DNA from: Bog-950 sp964423405
GTDB lineage: Bacteria > Bacteroidota > Bacteroidia > Chitinophagales > LD1
Direction of reading: 5' to 3'
DNA: 64,000 nt
Assembly: GCA_964423405.1 (NCBI GenBank)
Contig: CAYREY010000004.1
Span: forward strand, 80,319-144,318
Part shown: positions 51,307 through 62,280 of the stretch, one piece after another
How positions within the stretch are numbered: the first letter of the stretch is position 1
Layout: the number at the start of each line of letters is the position of its first letter
Translations under genes and position numbers: made by a program
The notes under the pieces: model-generated
Database searches by the model: none
Told to the model about the DNA's origin: nothing
Seen by the model: only the letters and a program-made list of their open reading frames with translations

Positions 51307-52746
51307 CTATGGTTTAGGGCTGTAAATAGTATCCATAAAATCAAGCACTATGTTCTCCAGGTCGCTGGTGCCCGATAGGGCCCCCATCATTCCGTACATA
51401 GCAGCTTTGTTTTCATTTTCCAGCGCTCCTGTCTGGTTTTTCTGCATTTTGGCCAGGGCACCATCCGGCAAAACACTGCTAAGCCCTTTTACAAGCGCCG
51501 ATTGAAGTTTGTTTCCCATTTGTGCCATCCTTTTTTCACGTACACTTGCTACTGCTATGTGCAGGTCGGCTATAAATTCGTCTATTACCTCTTTGTGTAT
51601 ATAGTTAACAGTAAAGTGCAGGCTGGGGGGTAACTGTTGTCTTTCGAAATGCCATCCTTTTTTGTTTAGTTCATCTGCAAGTATGTACACATCCAGTTTA
51701 CCCGATTTAAATGCCACTATACTCATGTTGGGTTCGCCCATTAGTTCCAGTTCGGGTATCTGTTTTATCGCCTCACGCATTTTTATGGTTACATCCATGG
51801 TGTCGCGAGCCATTTCGGTGTAGCCCTTGCGCCCTATGCTACGTAATGCAGCCCAGGCAGCAGCTATATTACTGCCGGGGCGGGTGCCGGTAATGGTGGG
51901 TGAGCCATACACACCGCCGGCCCATTTGGTGTATATAGAAAACTGAAACCTGCGCAGTTCACGGTTTCGGTATAGTACAACCGAAGCTCCTTTGGGCGAG
52001 TAGCCATACTTATGTATATCGGCCGAAATGGATGTTACTCCATCTACATCAAAACCAAATGGCTGTACCTCGTAGCCAATTTCTTTTATAAATGGCAGAA
52101 TAAAGCCGCCCACGCAGGCATCTACATGGCATAATATGTTTTTGCTTTTAGCCAATGCGGCAATTTTTTCAATAGGGTCAATTATTCCATATGGGTAAGA
52201 TGGCGCCGAACCAACCAGCAGTATGGTGTTGGGGGTAATAGCTTTTTCTATTTCTGCCAGGCTTACGGCATAAGTGCTATCGGTTTTGGCAACACTAAAA
52301 TCTACATCTAAAAAGTGAAAAGCTTTAATAAACGCCGGGTGTACCGAGTCGGGTATTACTATATGCGGCCTTTTAATGCCGGGCTTATTTGCCTTTGCCC
52401 AATCGCGCGCGGTTTTTACGGCCAGTATTATACTCTCGGTACCACCCGAAGTAACATTGCCGCAAACCTGTTCATCGCCGTTTAGTAGGTCGGCACACAT
52501 GCTCACCGTCTCTGTTTCCAGTTCTACCAAACTGGGGGTAGCAGTAGGGTTCAGGGCATTATCGGCATAGTACTGGTCAAACACTTTTTTTATGGTGTGT
52601 TCCCGTTCATCGCCGGGGTGGTAAATAAGGCAGAACGCCCTGCCTTTCCGCCAGTTAATATCTTTCTGTTTTTTAAGTGCTATTGTTTTAAGCAAATCAT
52701 CTGAAGTAGATGCTTGTTGGGGGAATTCAAATTTCGGCCTGGCCAT
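51307..52746 (-). CDS. PLP-dependent lyase/decarboxylase, sphingosine-1-phosphate lyase-like
   Basis: 479-residue fold-type I PLP enzyme. The PLP lysine is Lys246 in ADIHKYGYSPKG, a signature of the sphingosine-1-phosphate lyase/glutamate decarboxylase group; TSGGTES (99-105) binds the cofactor phosphate and HVDAC holds the ring-contact aspartate (Asp209). The sequence GASVVLYRNRELRRFQF continues as in S1P lyases. These split sphingoid-base phosphates into an aldehyde and phosphoethanolamine; bacterial homologues may also decarboxylate amino acids. Bacteroidota often make sphingolipids, so either is reasonable. ATG 52746 is preferred to an in-frame TTG at 52800. No membrane anchor is present, unlike eukaryotic S1P lyase. 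Confidence 0.75.
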   Translation of the reverse strand: MARPKFEFPQQASTSDDLLKTIALKKQKDINWRKGRAFCLIYHPGDEREHTIKKVFDQYYADNALNPTATPSLVELETETVSMCADLLNGDEQVCGNVTSGGTESIILAVKTARDWAKANKPGIKRPHIVIPDSVHPAFIKAFHFLDVDFSVAKTDSTYAVSLAEIEKAITPNTILLVGSAPSYPYGIIDPIEKIAALAKSKNILCHVDACVGGFILPFIKEIGYEVQPFGFDVDGVTSISADIHKYGYSPKGASVVLYRNRELRRFQFSIYTKWAGGVYGSPTITGTRPGSNIAAAWAALRSIGRKGYTEMARDTMDVTIKMREAIKQIPELELMGEPNMSIVAFKSGKLDVYILADELNKKGWHFERQQLPPSLHFTVNYIHKEVIDEFIADLHIAVASVREKRMAQMGNKLQSALVKGLSSVLPDGALAKMQKNQTGALENENKAAMYGMMGALSGTSDLENIVLDFMDTIYSPKP

Positions 52747-53101
52747 ATATCGGTTATTTAGTTCTGTATGAGGGTTGTAAATGTAATTTACCGCCGGCAA
52801 ATAGTTGCACTAAAACACATATCCGCTTTAGTAAACAACATTATTTATAGTACCGGCACCTTAACGCCAACAAGATAATGCTTGTACACAACATAGTATT
52901 TCCTGTTGTTGTTTGTAAACCAGCCAGTAACTTACATAGGCCAGCATAACCCTCAGTTTAGGCAAAGAAAAATACCTGCAAAAAATAAGCTCGTTGCTAC
53001 AATGCAATAAGTTGGTTTATAATACATTACAATTTTTATTAGGAAATACAAATTCTAATTTGTTACTTTCAACAATTATTTTGTGAATTAAACTTAAGAC
53101 T
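52747..53101. other. Divergent intergenic region before the second giant surface gene
   Basis: About 355 bases, AT-rich, between the divergent PLP-enzyme gene and the 53102 gene. Minus-strand TATTTGCC near 52796-52803 and plus-strand TTACTTTC and TATTTTG near 53060-53085 are loose promoter-like boxes. No RNA-like structure or credible ORF seen. Confidence 0.5.
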
Positions 53102-56100
53102 ATGAAAGAAAGTTTACGAGCTACGATGAGAGCGACACTCTTATCGGCCCTGCTGGTTTGGGGGCTGATGGGTGTTACCCTGGCACAGGTAAGTGTAACC
53201 GCTACAGCAGGTACCACCGGGCCTACCCCTTACACCACTTTAAATGACGCCTTTCTGGCAATTAACGCTGGTACGCACCAGGGGGCTATTGTTATAGAAA
53301 TAAGCGCCAATACCACCGAAACCGGTCCGTGTGTGCTTAACAGTTCAGACGCTGCTCCGGCTTCCTACACCTCGGTATTAATACGCCCGTCTGCCGATGG
53401 GGTATCTGTTTCGGGGGCCACCGCCACCGGCCGTGGTGTAATTGAACTGAAAGGTGCCGATAATGTAACCATAGATGGTGACAACCCTAACACCGCAGGT
53501 AACAACCGAAACCTTAGCATTATTAACACTGCTGCAGCTACAGTTACATACACCTCATGTGTACGTGTTGCAACAGCAGCCAACGTTACCAGTGCCAACG
53601 GTATTAGTATTAAAAATCTGATATTAACAGGCAACGCTACAGGGCGAAACGGTTCGGCAAACACTTCTACTACAGGTTCTGAAAATACCACCTTTGGTAT
53701 TTATGTGGGGGGTAACGGCGGAAGCACCGCTATAGATGCTCCTACTGCAATAACCAGCGTTACAACCAACTCTGCACCATCGGGTACTACTGTAAATAGC
53801 TTACTGGTAGATAACAACGAGATAAGCGCCTGCGCTCGTGCCGTGGTATTTAACGGTGCTGCAACAAGTGTTTCAACAGGGGTTACTATTACTGCCAACG
53901 TTATAGGCGGTAGTGGTACACTAACCGGTAATGCCCCTTATACTTCTCCCGCAACCACTGTATATACCAAAGGTATATGGGTTAACGGAACTACTGCTGT
54001 TACAATTTCAGCCAACACTATTCAAAACATATTGTCGTATGTAGGTACCGGCATGTCGGCCATTGAACTGGCTGGTGCCATAGGTACAGGTACCATTACC
54101 ATTGCTAACAATAGCATTGATGGTGTGGTGCAGAATGCGGCTAACAGCAATGCTCCTAAAGGTATTTTTGTAGGTAACGCTGGGGCGCCATACACAATTA
54201 GTGGCAACGTAGTTAACAATGTGCAGTGGTTAGGTAGCAGCACTACTTTGTCGCAAACAATTGCGGGTATCGATGTAAATACCACAGCTACATCGGCTAC
54301 TATTGAGCGTAATAAAGTTTCGAAAGTATATAACATAAACACCGGTACTTATGGTGCATTTGGTATTAACATAGCAGCAGGAAACAACGTTACTGTACGC
54401 AATAATTTTGTTAGCGATCTCAAACAAGATATGTCAGGAGGAATTGCGTTTTCAACGCAATATGGTGTGCACGGTATTAGGGTTGCAACCGGTACAGGGC
54501 ACCAGATTGTGTACAATACCGTTAGCCTGAGTGGAGCACTTTTGGGCACCGCTACATCATCGCTGCTTAGTTCAGCACTTTCAATTGTAAGTACCGCCAG
54601 CACAGGCCTTGTTGTACAAAACAACCTGCTATCTAATACCATTACAGGCGGTACCACATCAATTGCCCACGTTGCATTGTACCTTCCTTCTGGCGCAACC
54701 AGCACCATGAACGCTACTATCAACAACAACTTTTATTACTGCGGCACCGATGCTGCCCGTCAGGGCATAGCCCAGGCAGGTACTACTGCAGGTACTAACT
54801 TTTTTGTGCCTGCCAATTTTAACGCAGTAGCTACTACACCGGCTACCAACCTGCGTGCTTATACCAGCACATTATCGGCTGCCGGTACTAATGATAATGC
54901 TTCTTATGCATCATCATCTGCAGCACCTTTTGTGTCTGCTACTGATTTACATATTGACCCGGTTGCTCTTGGTGCAGATGGCCTTGACGGCAAAGCTGCC
55001 GTATTAAGTACTACTACAGATTTTGATGGTAATACCCGTAACGCTACCACACCCGATATTGGCGCCGACGAATTTGACTTGCCTCCTTGCTCTACGGCAG
55101 CAGGTGGTACTATTACACCGGCCACTTACTCTCGTTGTGCTGGCGAAACAGTAACACTAACTTCAACCGGAGTAACAACCGGTAGCGGAATTACTTACCA
55201 ATGGAAGGGTGCTGTTACATCGGGTGGACCATATATTGTAATACCTGGCGGCAGCGGTGCCAATACAACTACCTATACCACACCTGTTCTCTCGGCAGGT
55301 ACTTTCTACGCCATACTTGAGGTAACCTGTGCCAACGGCCCTATAGTGGCCAACTCTAATGAAGTTACTATCACAGTAAACCCACAGCCTACTGCCGCTG
55401 TATCTCCGGCATCTGCAACATATTGCCAGGGTAGCACAGCTGTAACGCTAAATGCCAGTGGTGGTACTACCTATGCCTGGTCTCCGGGTACCGGCCTATC
55501 GGCCACTACCGGTGCTACAGTAGATGCTAATCCATCGTCTACAACCACCTACGTAGTAACCGTTACCGATGCTAATAGCTGCTCAGCTACTGCTTCAAGC
55601 GTTATTACCTCGTCTCCCGGTGTAAACGGGGCAGCGGCTTCAGCTACACCTACGGTGGTGTGTTCTGGTAGCACTACGGCTCTTAATGCAACAGCCAACC
55701 CTTATACAACAACAATTTTATCCGAAAACTTTAACTCGGGCGCTCCGGCATGGACCCGCGTAAACAACTCGGTTGGTGGAACAATAGCCAATGCTGCGTG
55801 GACAGACAGGCCAAACAATTATGTGTACGGCTCCAATACATTTAGCAGTAACGATGCCACACAGTTTGTAATGTCTAACAGCGATGAGCAGGATGTGGTT
55901 TCGGGTAGCACTACCAAAACAGAGTTAGTATCTCCGGCCTTTAGTACAGTAGGTATTACCGGCCTTAGCCTTAAGTTCTTCCATTTCTACCGTCATATTT
56001 CTTCTGCCACAGATTCGGCTTCGGTAGAAGCATCTACCGACGGTACTAACTGGACACTTATTACCACATACAAAACAACTACCGGCGCGGCGGGTGCATT

Positions 56101-59100
56101 CGCATCGGCTACGTTGGCCTTGCCTGTAGCTTTCGAAAACCAGCCTACTGTGTATGTACGGTTCAGGTATGCTGCTTCATGGGCATGGTATTGGGTTATC
56201 GATAATGTATCTATAACAGGTGGTAGCACTAACTTTACGTATAACTGGACCTCTACCCCCGTTGGGTTTACCTCTGCTGCGCAAAATCCAACAGCTACCG
56301 TATCTGCCGATACAGATTTTGATGTTACAATCAGCAATCCGTTTGGATGTTCGGCTACCGCAGCAGCTTCTGTTACCACCCTTGCAGGTGTTACAGGTGC
56401 TACTGCCACCGCATCCGAAACTGAAATTTGTGCAGGTGCTTCGGTTAACCTGAATGCCACTTATACTGCCACTCCTGTTACTTTATTAGTAGAGAAATTT
56501 AACTCTGGTGCTCCGGCATGGACCCGCACCAACAACTCTACCGGTGGTACACCTGCCGATGCTGCATGGACTGATCGCCCCGATGGTTATTCATACAACT
56601 CGGGTCCGGCATACCACAGCAACGATAACAGCCAGTTTGTACAAAGTAATAGCGATGATCAGGGTTTGGGTGGTGTAACAGAAGCTATACTCACTTCACC
56701 AGCTTTCAGCTCTACCGGAAACGCAAACCTTGCATTACAATTCTATCATTACTACCGTGATATTGAAGCTGGTGCTGACTCAGCCATAGTTCAGGCATCT
56801 ACCGATGGCACTAACTGGACCACCGTAGCAGTATTTGATGCAACAGTGGGTACTGCAACTGCATTTGCAGCTGCCAATGTTAACCTGCCAGCGACCTTTA
56901 ATAACCAGGCTACCGTTTATGTACGCTTTAAGTATAATGCAGAATGGGCCTGGTATTGGTCTATCGATAACGTATCTATTACTGCCGATGCAGGTATTAA
57001 CGATTACAGCTGGACCTCTAACCCTGCGGGCTTTAACTCAACCAGCCAAAGCGCTACAGTTACACCAACTACTACTACCGAGTACACGGTGGTTATAACT
57101 AATCCTTCTTCCGGTTGTACCGATACTGCATCGGTAACTGTTACAGTTAATAGTTTACCATCGGTTTCAGTAACTCCATCATCTGCTAACTACTGCAATC
57201 CGGGTACAGGTGTTGCTTTAACAGCTTCGGGTGCAGTAACCTATGCATGGTCTCCTGCATCATCACTTAGCGCTGCTACAGGTAGTGCTGTAACAGCTAC
57301 ACCAGACGCAACTACCGTATATACGGTAACCGGTACCGATGCTAATGGATGTTCGGCCACTGCATCGGCTTCAGTTACTTCTTCGCCTTCGGTTACCAAT
57401 GCTACTGCTGGTGCATCTGCAGCAGCTATATGCCCTGGCGGTACAGTAGATCTTACCTCTTCTGCCGATCCGGTTCCGAGTGTAATTCTGAGCGAAAGTT
57501 TCAATAACTCATCTAACGGTTGGACTATCACTAACAATTCAACCGGTGGCACTAACCCGGCTGCTGCGGCCTGGACCTACCAGCCAGATGGTTTTGATTA
57601 TGATGGTACTCCATATCACAGTAACGATAACTCTCAATTTGTACAGGCCAATAGCGATGTGCAGGGTTCTGGAGGTACTACCAATACTTCAATTACGTCT
57701 CCTGCCATAAATACAACGGGCTTATCTCAAATTGCAGTTAAATTCTACCACTATTACAACGATATTGGCGACAGCGGCGACTCTGCTATTGTGGAGGCTT
57801 CGCTGGATGGTACCAACTGGCAAATAGCCGGCGTTTATCAAGCTGAAATTGGCGCTGAAGATAATTTTGCGCTATCAACTGTAAGCTTACCAGCTACATT
57901 TAATAACCAGGCAGCTATATACGTTCGTTTCAGATATAAAGGAACCTGGGACTGGTACTGGTCAATAGATAACGTTTCCATACTAGGTAGTTCACCTAAC
58001 CTTACTTATAGCTGGAGTTCTAACCCGGCAGGTTTTACTTCTACCGATCAAAACCCTGCTGGTGTAGCGCATGCTGTTACTACAGATTATACAGTAACAA
58101 TTACTGCGCCGGGTGGTTGCACAGCAACAGCAACTACTACAGTAACAGTTAATGCTGTATTGCCTGTAAGTGTTACCCCATCGCCAGCCACATACTGCTT
58201 AGGTGGTGTACCTGTGGCTTTAACTGCCAGCGGGGCTGTTACTTACAGCTGGTCACCTGCTACCGACCTTAGCGCCACCACAGGCACAACCGTAAATGCA
58301 AGCCCATCTGCTACGGCAGTGTACACCGTAACCGGTACCGATAACGTGGGTTGTACGGGTACTGCTACGGTAACTGTGAACATTATCAGCGGTAGTACAG
58401 GGGCTACGGTTACGGCTACTCCTACTGAGATATGTGCAGGAGGTAGTGTAACATTGAATGCTTCGGGCACATCTACTTCAGCAACCTTGCTTACAGAGGA
58501 TTTCAATAGCGGGGCATCTGCATGGACCCGCGAGAATCTATCAACCGGTGGAACGTCAACAGCCGCCGCTGCATGGACCGATCGCCCGGATGGTTATTCT
58601 TATTCGGGAGGTACTGCATATCACAGTAACGATAACTCGCAGTTTGTGCAAACCAACAGCGATGCACAGGGTTCTGGCAGCACTACCCGTACAAGGCTGG
58701 TATCTCCGGCATTCAGTACGCAAGGCCGTGCAGCTATCAGTGTTAATTTCTTCCATTATTACAGAGATGCAAACGATACAGGCGATTCAGCTATGGTAGA
58801 GGCCAGTGTGGACGGTGTAAACTGGACTTTGGTGGCTGCTTATACTGCCTCTGCGGGCAGCGAGGCCGCTTTTGCTCCGGCAACAGTTAACTTACCTGCA
58901 GCTTTTGAAAATAAACCATCTGTACGGATCCGTTTCCAATATCGTGCTACATGGGATTGGTACTGGTCGTTAGATAATGTAACCATTAACTCTGCTGCTA
59001 CTTTCTACAATTATAGCTGGAGTTCAGACCCGGCAGGCTTTACTGCCAATACTGCAAATGCAACGCATGCACCTACTGCTACTACCACCTATACAGTAAC

Positions 59101-61595
59101 TGTAACCGATCCGTCATTGGGTTGTGCTTCTACAGCTACAGTAACAGTAAACGTAAACCCACTACCTGTGGTAACTGCTACTGCATCAAGTACTGCTTAT
59201 TGTGGTACACCGGTAACACTTACCGCTGATGGCGCCTCTACTTACGCCTGGTCTCCGGCTGCAGGACTTAGCGCTACTACCGGTACTTCTGTCGATGCAT
59301 CGCCATCTGCTAATACCACTTATACTGTAACCGGAACCGACGCTAATGGATGTTCATCAACGGCAACAGTATTGGTAAACTCGCCTGGTGCAGTAACCGA
59401 TGTTACGGCATCTGCTTCAGAAACTACAATATGTGAAGGTGAAACCATTGACCTGTCTTCAACCGGAAGCTCTCAAACTGTAATATTGCGTGAGAATTTC
59501 AATTTGGGCGCTACCAACTGGACCCGCGTAAACAACTCAACCGGTGGTGCCATTGCAGATGCTGCCTGGACTGATCGCGCAGACGGATATGTATATAGCA
59601 GCAACACGTATCGCAGTAACGATAGTACACAGTTTGTAATGTCTAATAGTGACGATCAGGGTTCTGGCGGTACAACAAACGCAAGTCTTGTCAGCCCTGT
59701 TTTCAGCACTACCGGTATCGATTCGGTTAAACTTGATTTTTACCACTACTATCGTGATATAGATGATGCAGGTGATACCGCAATTATTGAGGCATCGCTG
59801 GATGGCACTACCTGGCAGATAGTGCAGATATATACAGCTACGGTAGGTAACTTTAATGCTTTTGCGCCTGCTACTGTGCTACTTCCTGCCACTTACTCAA
59901 ACCAGGCATCTGTATCTATTCGTTTTAGATACAAAGCAACATGGGATTGGTACTGGGCTGTAGATAATGTTCAGCTATCGGGTAACTATACCGGCCTGAC
60001 TTATAACTGGACATCAAACCCTGCCGGATTTACTTCAACCGATCAGAATCCTCTTGGTGTGGCACCTGCCGAGACTACAGAGTACATTGTTACTGTTTCT
60101 AATCCAGGAGGTTGTTCTTCTACCGCCAGCGTGATAGTTAACGTTAATGCTGCTCCTGATGTGGTAGCCAATGCATCTTCTACTTCAATTTGTGCCGGTG
60201 AGCAGGTTACCCTAACCGGTAGTGGTGCTACTACTTATAGTTGGAGCGGTGGGGTTAGTGATGGTGTGGCTTTTGTACCTAATGGTACCGATACATATAC
60301 CGTAACCGGCACCGATGGCAATGGTTGCTCAGCATCAGCTTCTGTTACAGTAACAGTTAATCCAATACCTACTGTTACTGCCAGCGCATCTTCGTCAACT
60401 ATTTGTGCCGGCGAACAGGTTACCCTAACCGGTGGTGGAGCTACTACTTACAACTGGAGTGGTGGTGTAACCGATGGTGTGGCCTTTACTCCAAACGCAA
60501 CAGATACTTACACTGTAACCGGCACCAGCAACGGCTGCTCGGCCACTGCAAGTGTTAGTGTAGCTGTAAATGATATCCCTTCTGTTACTGCCAGTTCAAC
60601 TTCATCGGCAATATGTGCCGGTGAGCAAATTACTTTAACCGGTGGTGGAGCTACTACGTACAACTGGAGCGGCGGTGTAACCGATGGTGTAGCTTTTGCA
60701 CCAAATGTAACAGAAACCTATACCGTAACCGGTACCGATGGTAACGGTTGTTCGGCCACTGCAAGTGTTACAGTAGCTGTAAATACTGCACCTTCAGTAA
60801 CAGCCAGTGCATCTTCATCGGCTGTATGTGCAGGTAGCCAGGTTACCTTAACCGGTGGCGGCGCTACTACCTATAGCTGGAGCGGCAGTGTAACCGATGG
60901 TGTAGCCTTTACACCAAACGCAACGGAAACCTATACCGTAACCGGTACCGATGGTAACGGTTGTTCGGCCACTGCAAGTGNNNNNNNNNNNNNNNNNNNN
61001 NNNNNNNNNNNNNNNNNNNNNNNNNNNNNNNNNNNNNNNNNNNNNNNNNNNNNNNNNNNNNNNNNNNNNNNNNNNNNNNNTTACAGTAGCTGTAAATACT
61101 GCACCTAATGTTTCGCTTGGCTTGCCTGTAGATACAGTTGAGCTGAACGGTGGTAATGTTACGCTTTCTGGCGGCACTCCTGCTGGCGGTACTTACACTG
61201 GAACTGGTGTAAACGGAACAACCTTTAACCCAACGGTGAATGGTTTAGGTACAGTAACTATTACTTACGCATATAGCGATGGTAACGGTTGCTCAGGCAC
61301 TGCTACCGATAATATTGTAGTAGTAAATACAGTTGGTATAGTAAACGTATCGTCACTTAGCGGCGTACAGATATTCCCTAATCCTAACCAGGGACAATTT
61401 GTAATCAGCCTTGCCTTGCCAACCGATAAGGGGGTACAGGTAGAAATTACAGATGCAACAGGTAAATTGGTAAATGTGTTTACTATGACTGATAAAGTAC
61501 AGCAGGTAAATATTGATACTTATGCAGCTGGCGTTTATTTTGTAAGATTAACCAGCGGTGATTTACGCACTACTCAACGTATTGTTAAGCAATAG
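53102..61595 (+). CDS. Giant surface protein: beta-helix, jelly-roll, Ig repeats, T9SS signal (contains assembly gap)
   Basis: Secreted protein of at least 2,800 residues. After the signal peptide (1-29, ending LAQ) there is a parallel beta-helix, pectate-lyase-like region (about 35-660, with the terminal PDIGADEFDLPPC) and then Ig-like modules. Five copies follow of a 165-residue choice-of-anchor J/MAM-like jelly-roll (starting about 868, 1125, 1460, 1793 and 2123; pattern ENFNSGAPAWTRVNNS to WYWVIDNVSI), interleaved with Ig-like units. Next come tandem Ig-like repeats of about 71 residues (60.1-61.1 kb) and a T9SS type A sorting domain (IFPNPNQGQFVIS ... VYFVRLTSGDLRTTQRIVKQ). The apparent frame change at 60981-61080 is caused by a 100-N gap, not by a mutation. 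Probable adhesin or matrix protein. Confidence 0.88.
60140..60980 (+). repeat. Tandem Ig-like coding repeats (~213 bp), running into the gap
   Basis: Four units before the gap, recognised by (T)GTGCCGG-type starts at 60191, 60404, 60614 and 60827, i.e. periods of 213, 210 and 213 bases. Adjacent units are highly similar at DNA level (for example the GTAACCGATGGTGT segment recurs), which explains why assembly broke here. Confidence 0.85.
60981..61080. other. Assembly gap (100 N)
   Basis: Exactly 100 N, the conventional placeholder for an unknown gap. The left flank ends GCAAGTG and the right flank begins TTACAGTAGCTGTAAATACT; the same junction exists uninterrupted at 60761-60787. Joining the flanks directly restores the reading frame, so the missing DNA is most likely zero or a whole number of ~213-bp repeats. 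Confidence 0.95.
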
Positions 61596-61615
61596 TAATT
61601 GCACTTTAATAAAGC

Positions 61616-61649
61616 AAAGGCCGTTCGTAAGAACGGCCTTTCTTTTTTT
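61616..61649 (+). terminator. Intrinsic terminator of the second giant gene
   Basis: Perfect 11-bp stem (61616-61626 AAAGGCCGTTC / 61631-61641) with GTAA loop, followed by C and seven T (61643-61649). It lies 20 bases after the stop at 61595. Confidence 0.93.
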
Positions 61650-61714
61650 GTAGAAATTGCCAATAAGTATGGTTTATGCTGATTAGTACAGATTTTATAT
61701 TTTCGGCGCATAAT

Positions 61715-61786
61715 GGCCGCGTAGTTCAATGGATAGAACGAGGGTTTCCTAAACTCTAAATACAGGTTCGATTCCTGTCGCAGCTA
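61715..61786 (+). tRNA. tRNA-Arg (anticodon CCU)
   Basis: 72-base cloverleaf: acceptor 61715-61721 with 61779-61785 (one G-T and one C-A mismatch), D stem GTTC/GAAC (61724-61727/61736-61739), anticodon stem 61741-61745/61753-61757 with loop TTCCTAA giving anticodon CCT (61748-61750), T stem ACAGG/CCTGT with loop TTCGATT, discriminator A. No 3' CCA is encoded. It would read the rare arginine codon AGG. A strong terminator hairpin follows five bases later. The weak acceptor stem is slightly unusual but the rest is canonical. Confidence 0.85.
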
Positions 61787-61791
61787 CTCGA

Positions 61792-61830
61792 GCGGAATTT
61801 TGCAGAACCGATGCAGAATTCCGCTTTTTT
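61792..61830 (+). terminator. Terminator of the tRNA-Arg transcript
   Basis: 13-bp stem (61792-61804 / 61812-61824, one G-T pair, arms GCGGAATTTTGCA and TGCAGAATTCCGC) with a seven-base loop and six T after it. Ends the tRNA unit. Confidence 0.88.
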
Positions 61831-62280
61831 ATTTCGGCTGAAACATGTGCCTGAGAATAGATTTTAGCTATTGAAGGATTGGCCTGTTTGGCCCGATAAC
61901 TGTAATTTTCAGAATCATACTGAATACGCTCTGGAAGTACCATTCATGGTGTCCTGCATTTTAATGTTATTCGTATAATAATAATAGCCTATGTTTGTGT
62001 TATTGAAAGGTTGGTTTTTTAAATCGGTATTTTAAGCGGATAAGAGTTTGCCTTTTTTTATCTGAGGGTTGCAATACGATTGTTGGTTACTAGTAATAAC
62101 TTGTTCATACGTTATGTAATTGCTGGTGCTGTTTACTTATAGAAAATATTATAATATAAAAATGTGTACAATATTGTTCGCAAGTTAGCTATTGTGTATA
62201 AATTAGTAGTGCGCGTAATAATGAATATATATTTTTACAGGCACTAGTACAGTTCTGTCCACACAATAAACTACCCCTAT
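61831..62280. other. AT-rich intergenic region before the right-end adhesin
   Basis: About 450 bases. No credible gene. Strongly AT-rich from 62130 to 62240 with alternating TATA tracts, which may include the promoter of the 62281 gene; no box fits the consensus spacing. Confidence 0.5.

Noticed and set aside
60951..61595. Separate gene or frameshift after the N run
   Set aside because: The frame change is produced by the 100-N placeholder. Joining the flanks restores one frame that matches an uninterrupted copy of the same junction.
61749..61943. 64-codon minus-strand ORF overlapping the tRNA
   Set aside because: It runs through the tRNA and its terminator hairpin in antisense; its C terminus is just translated tRNA. 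No integrase or att features.
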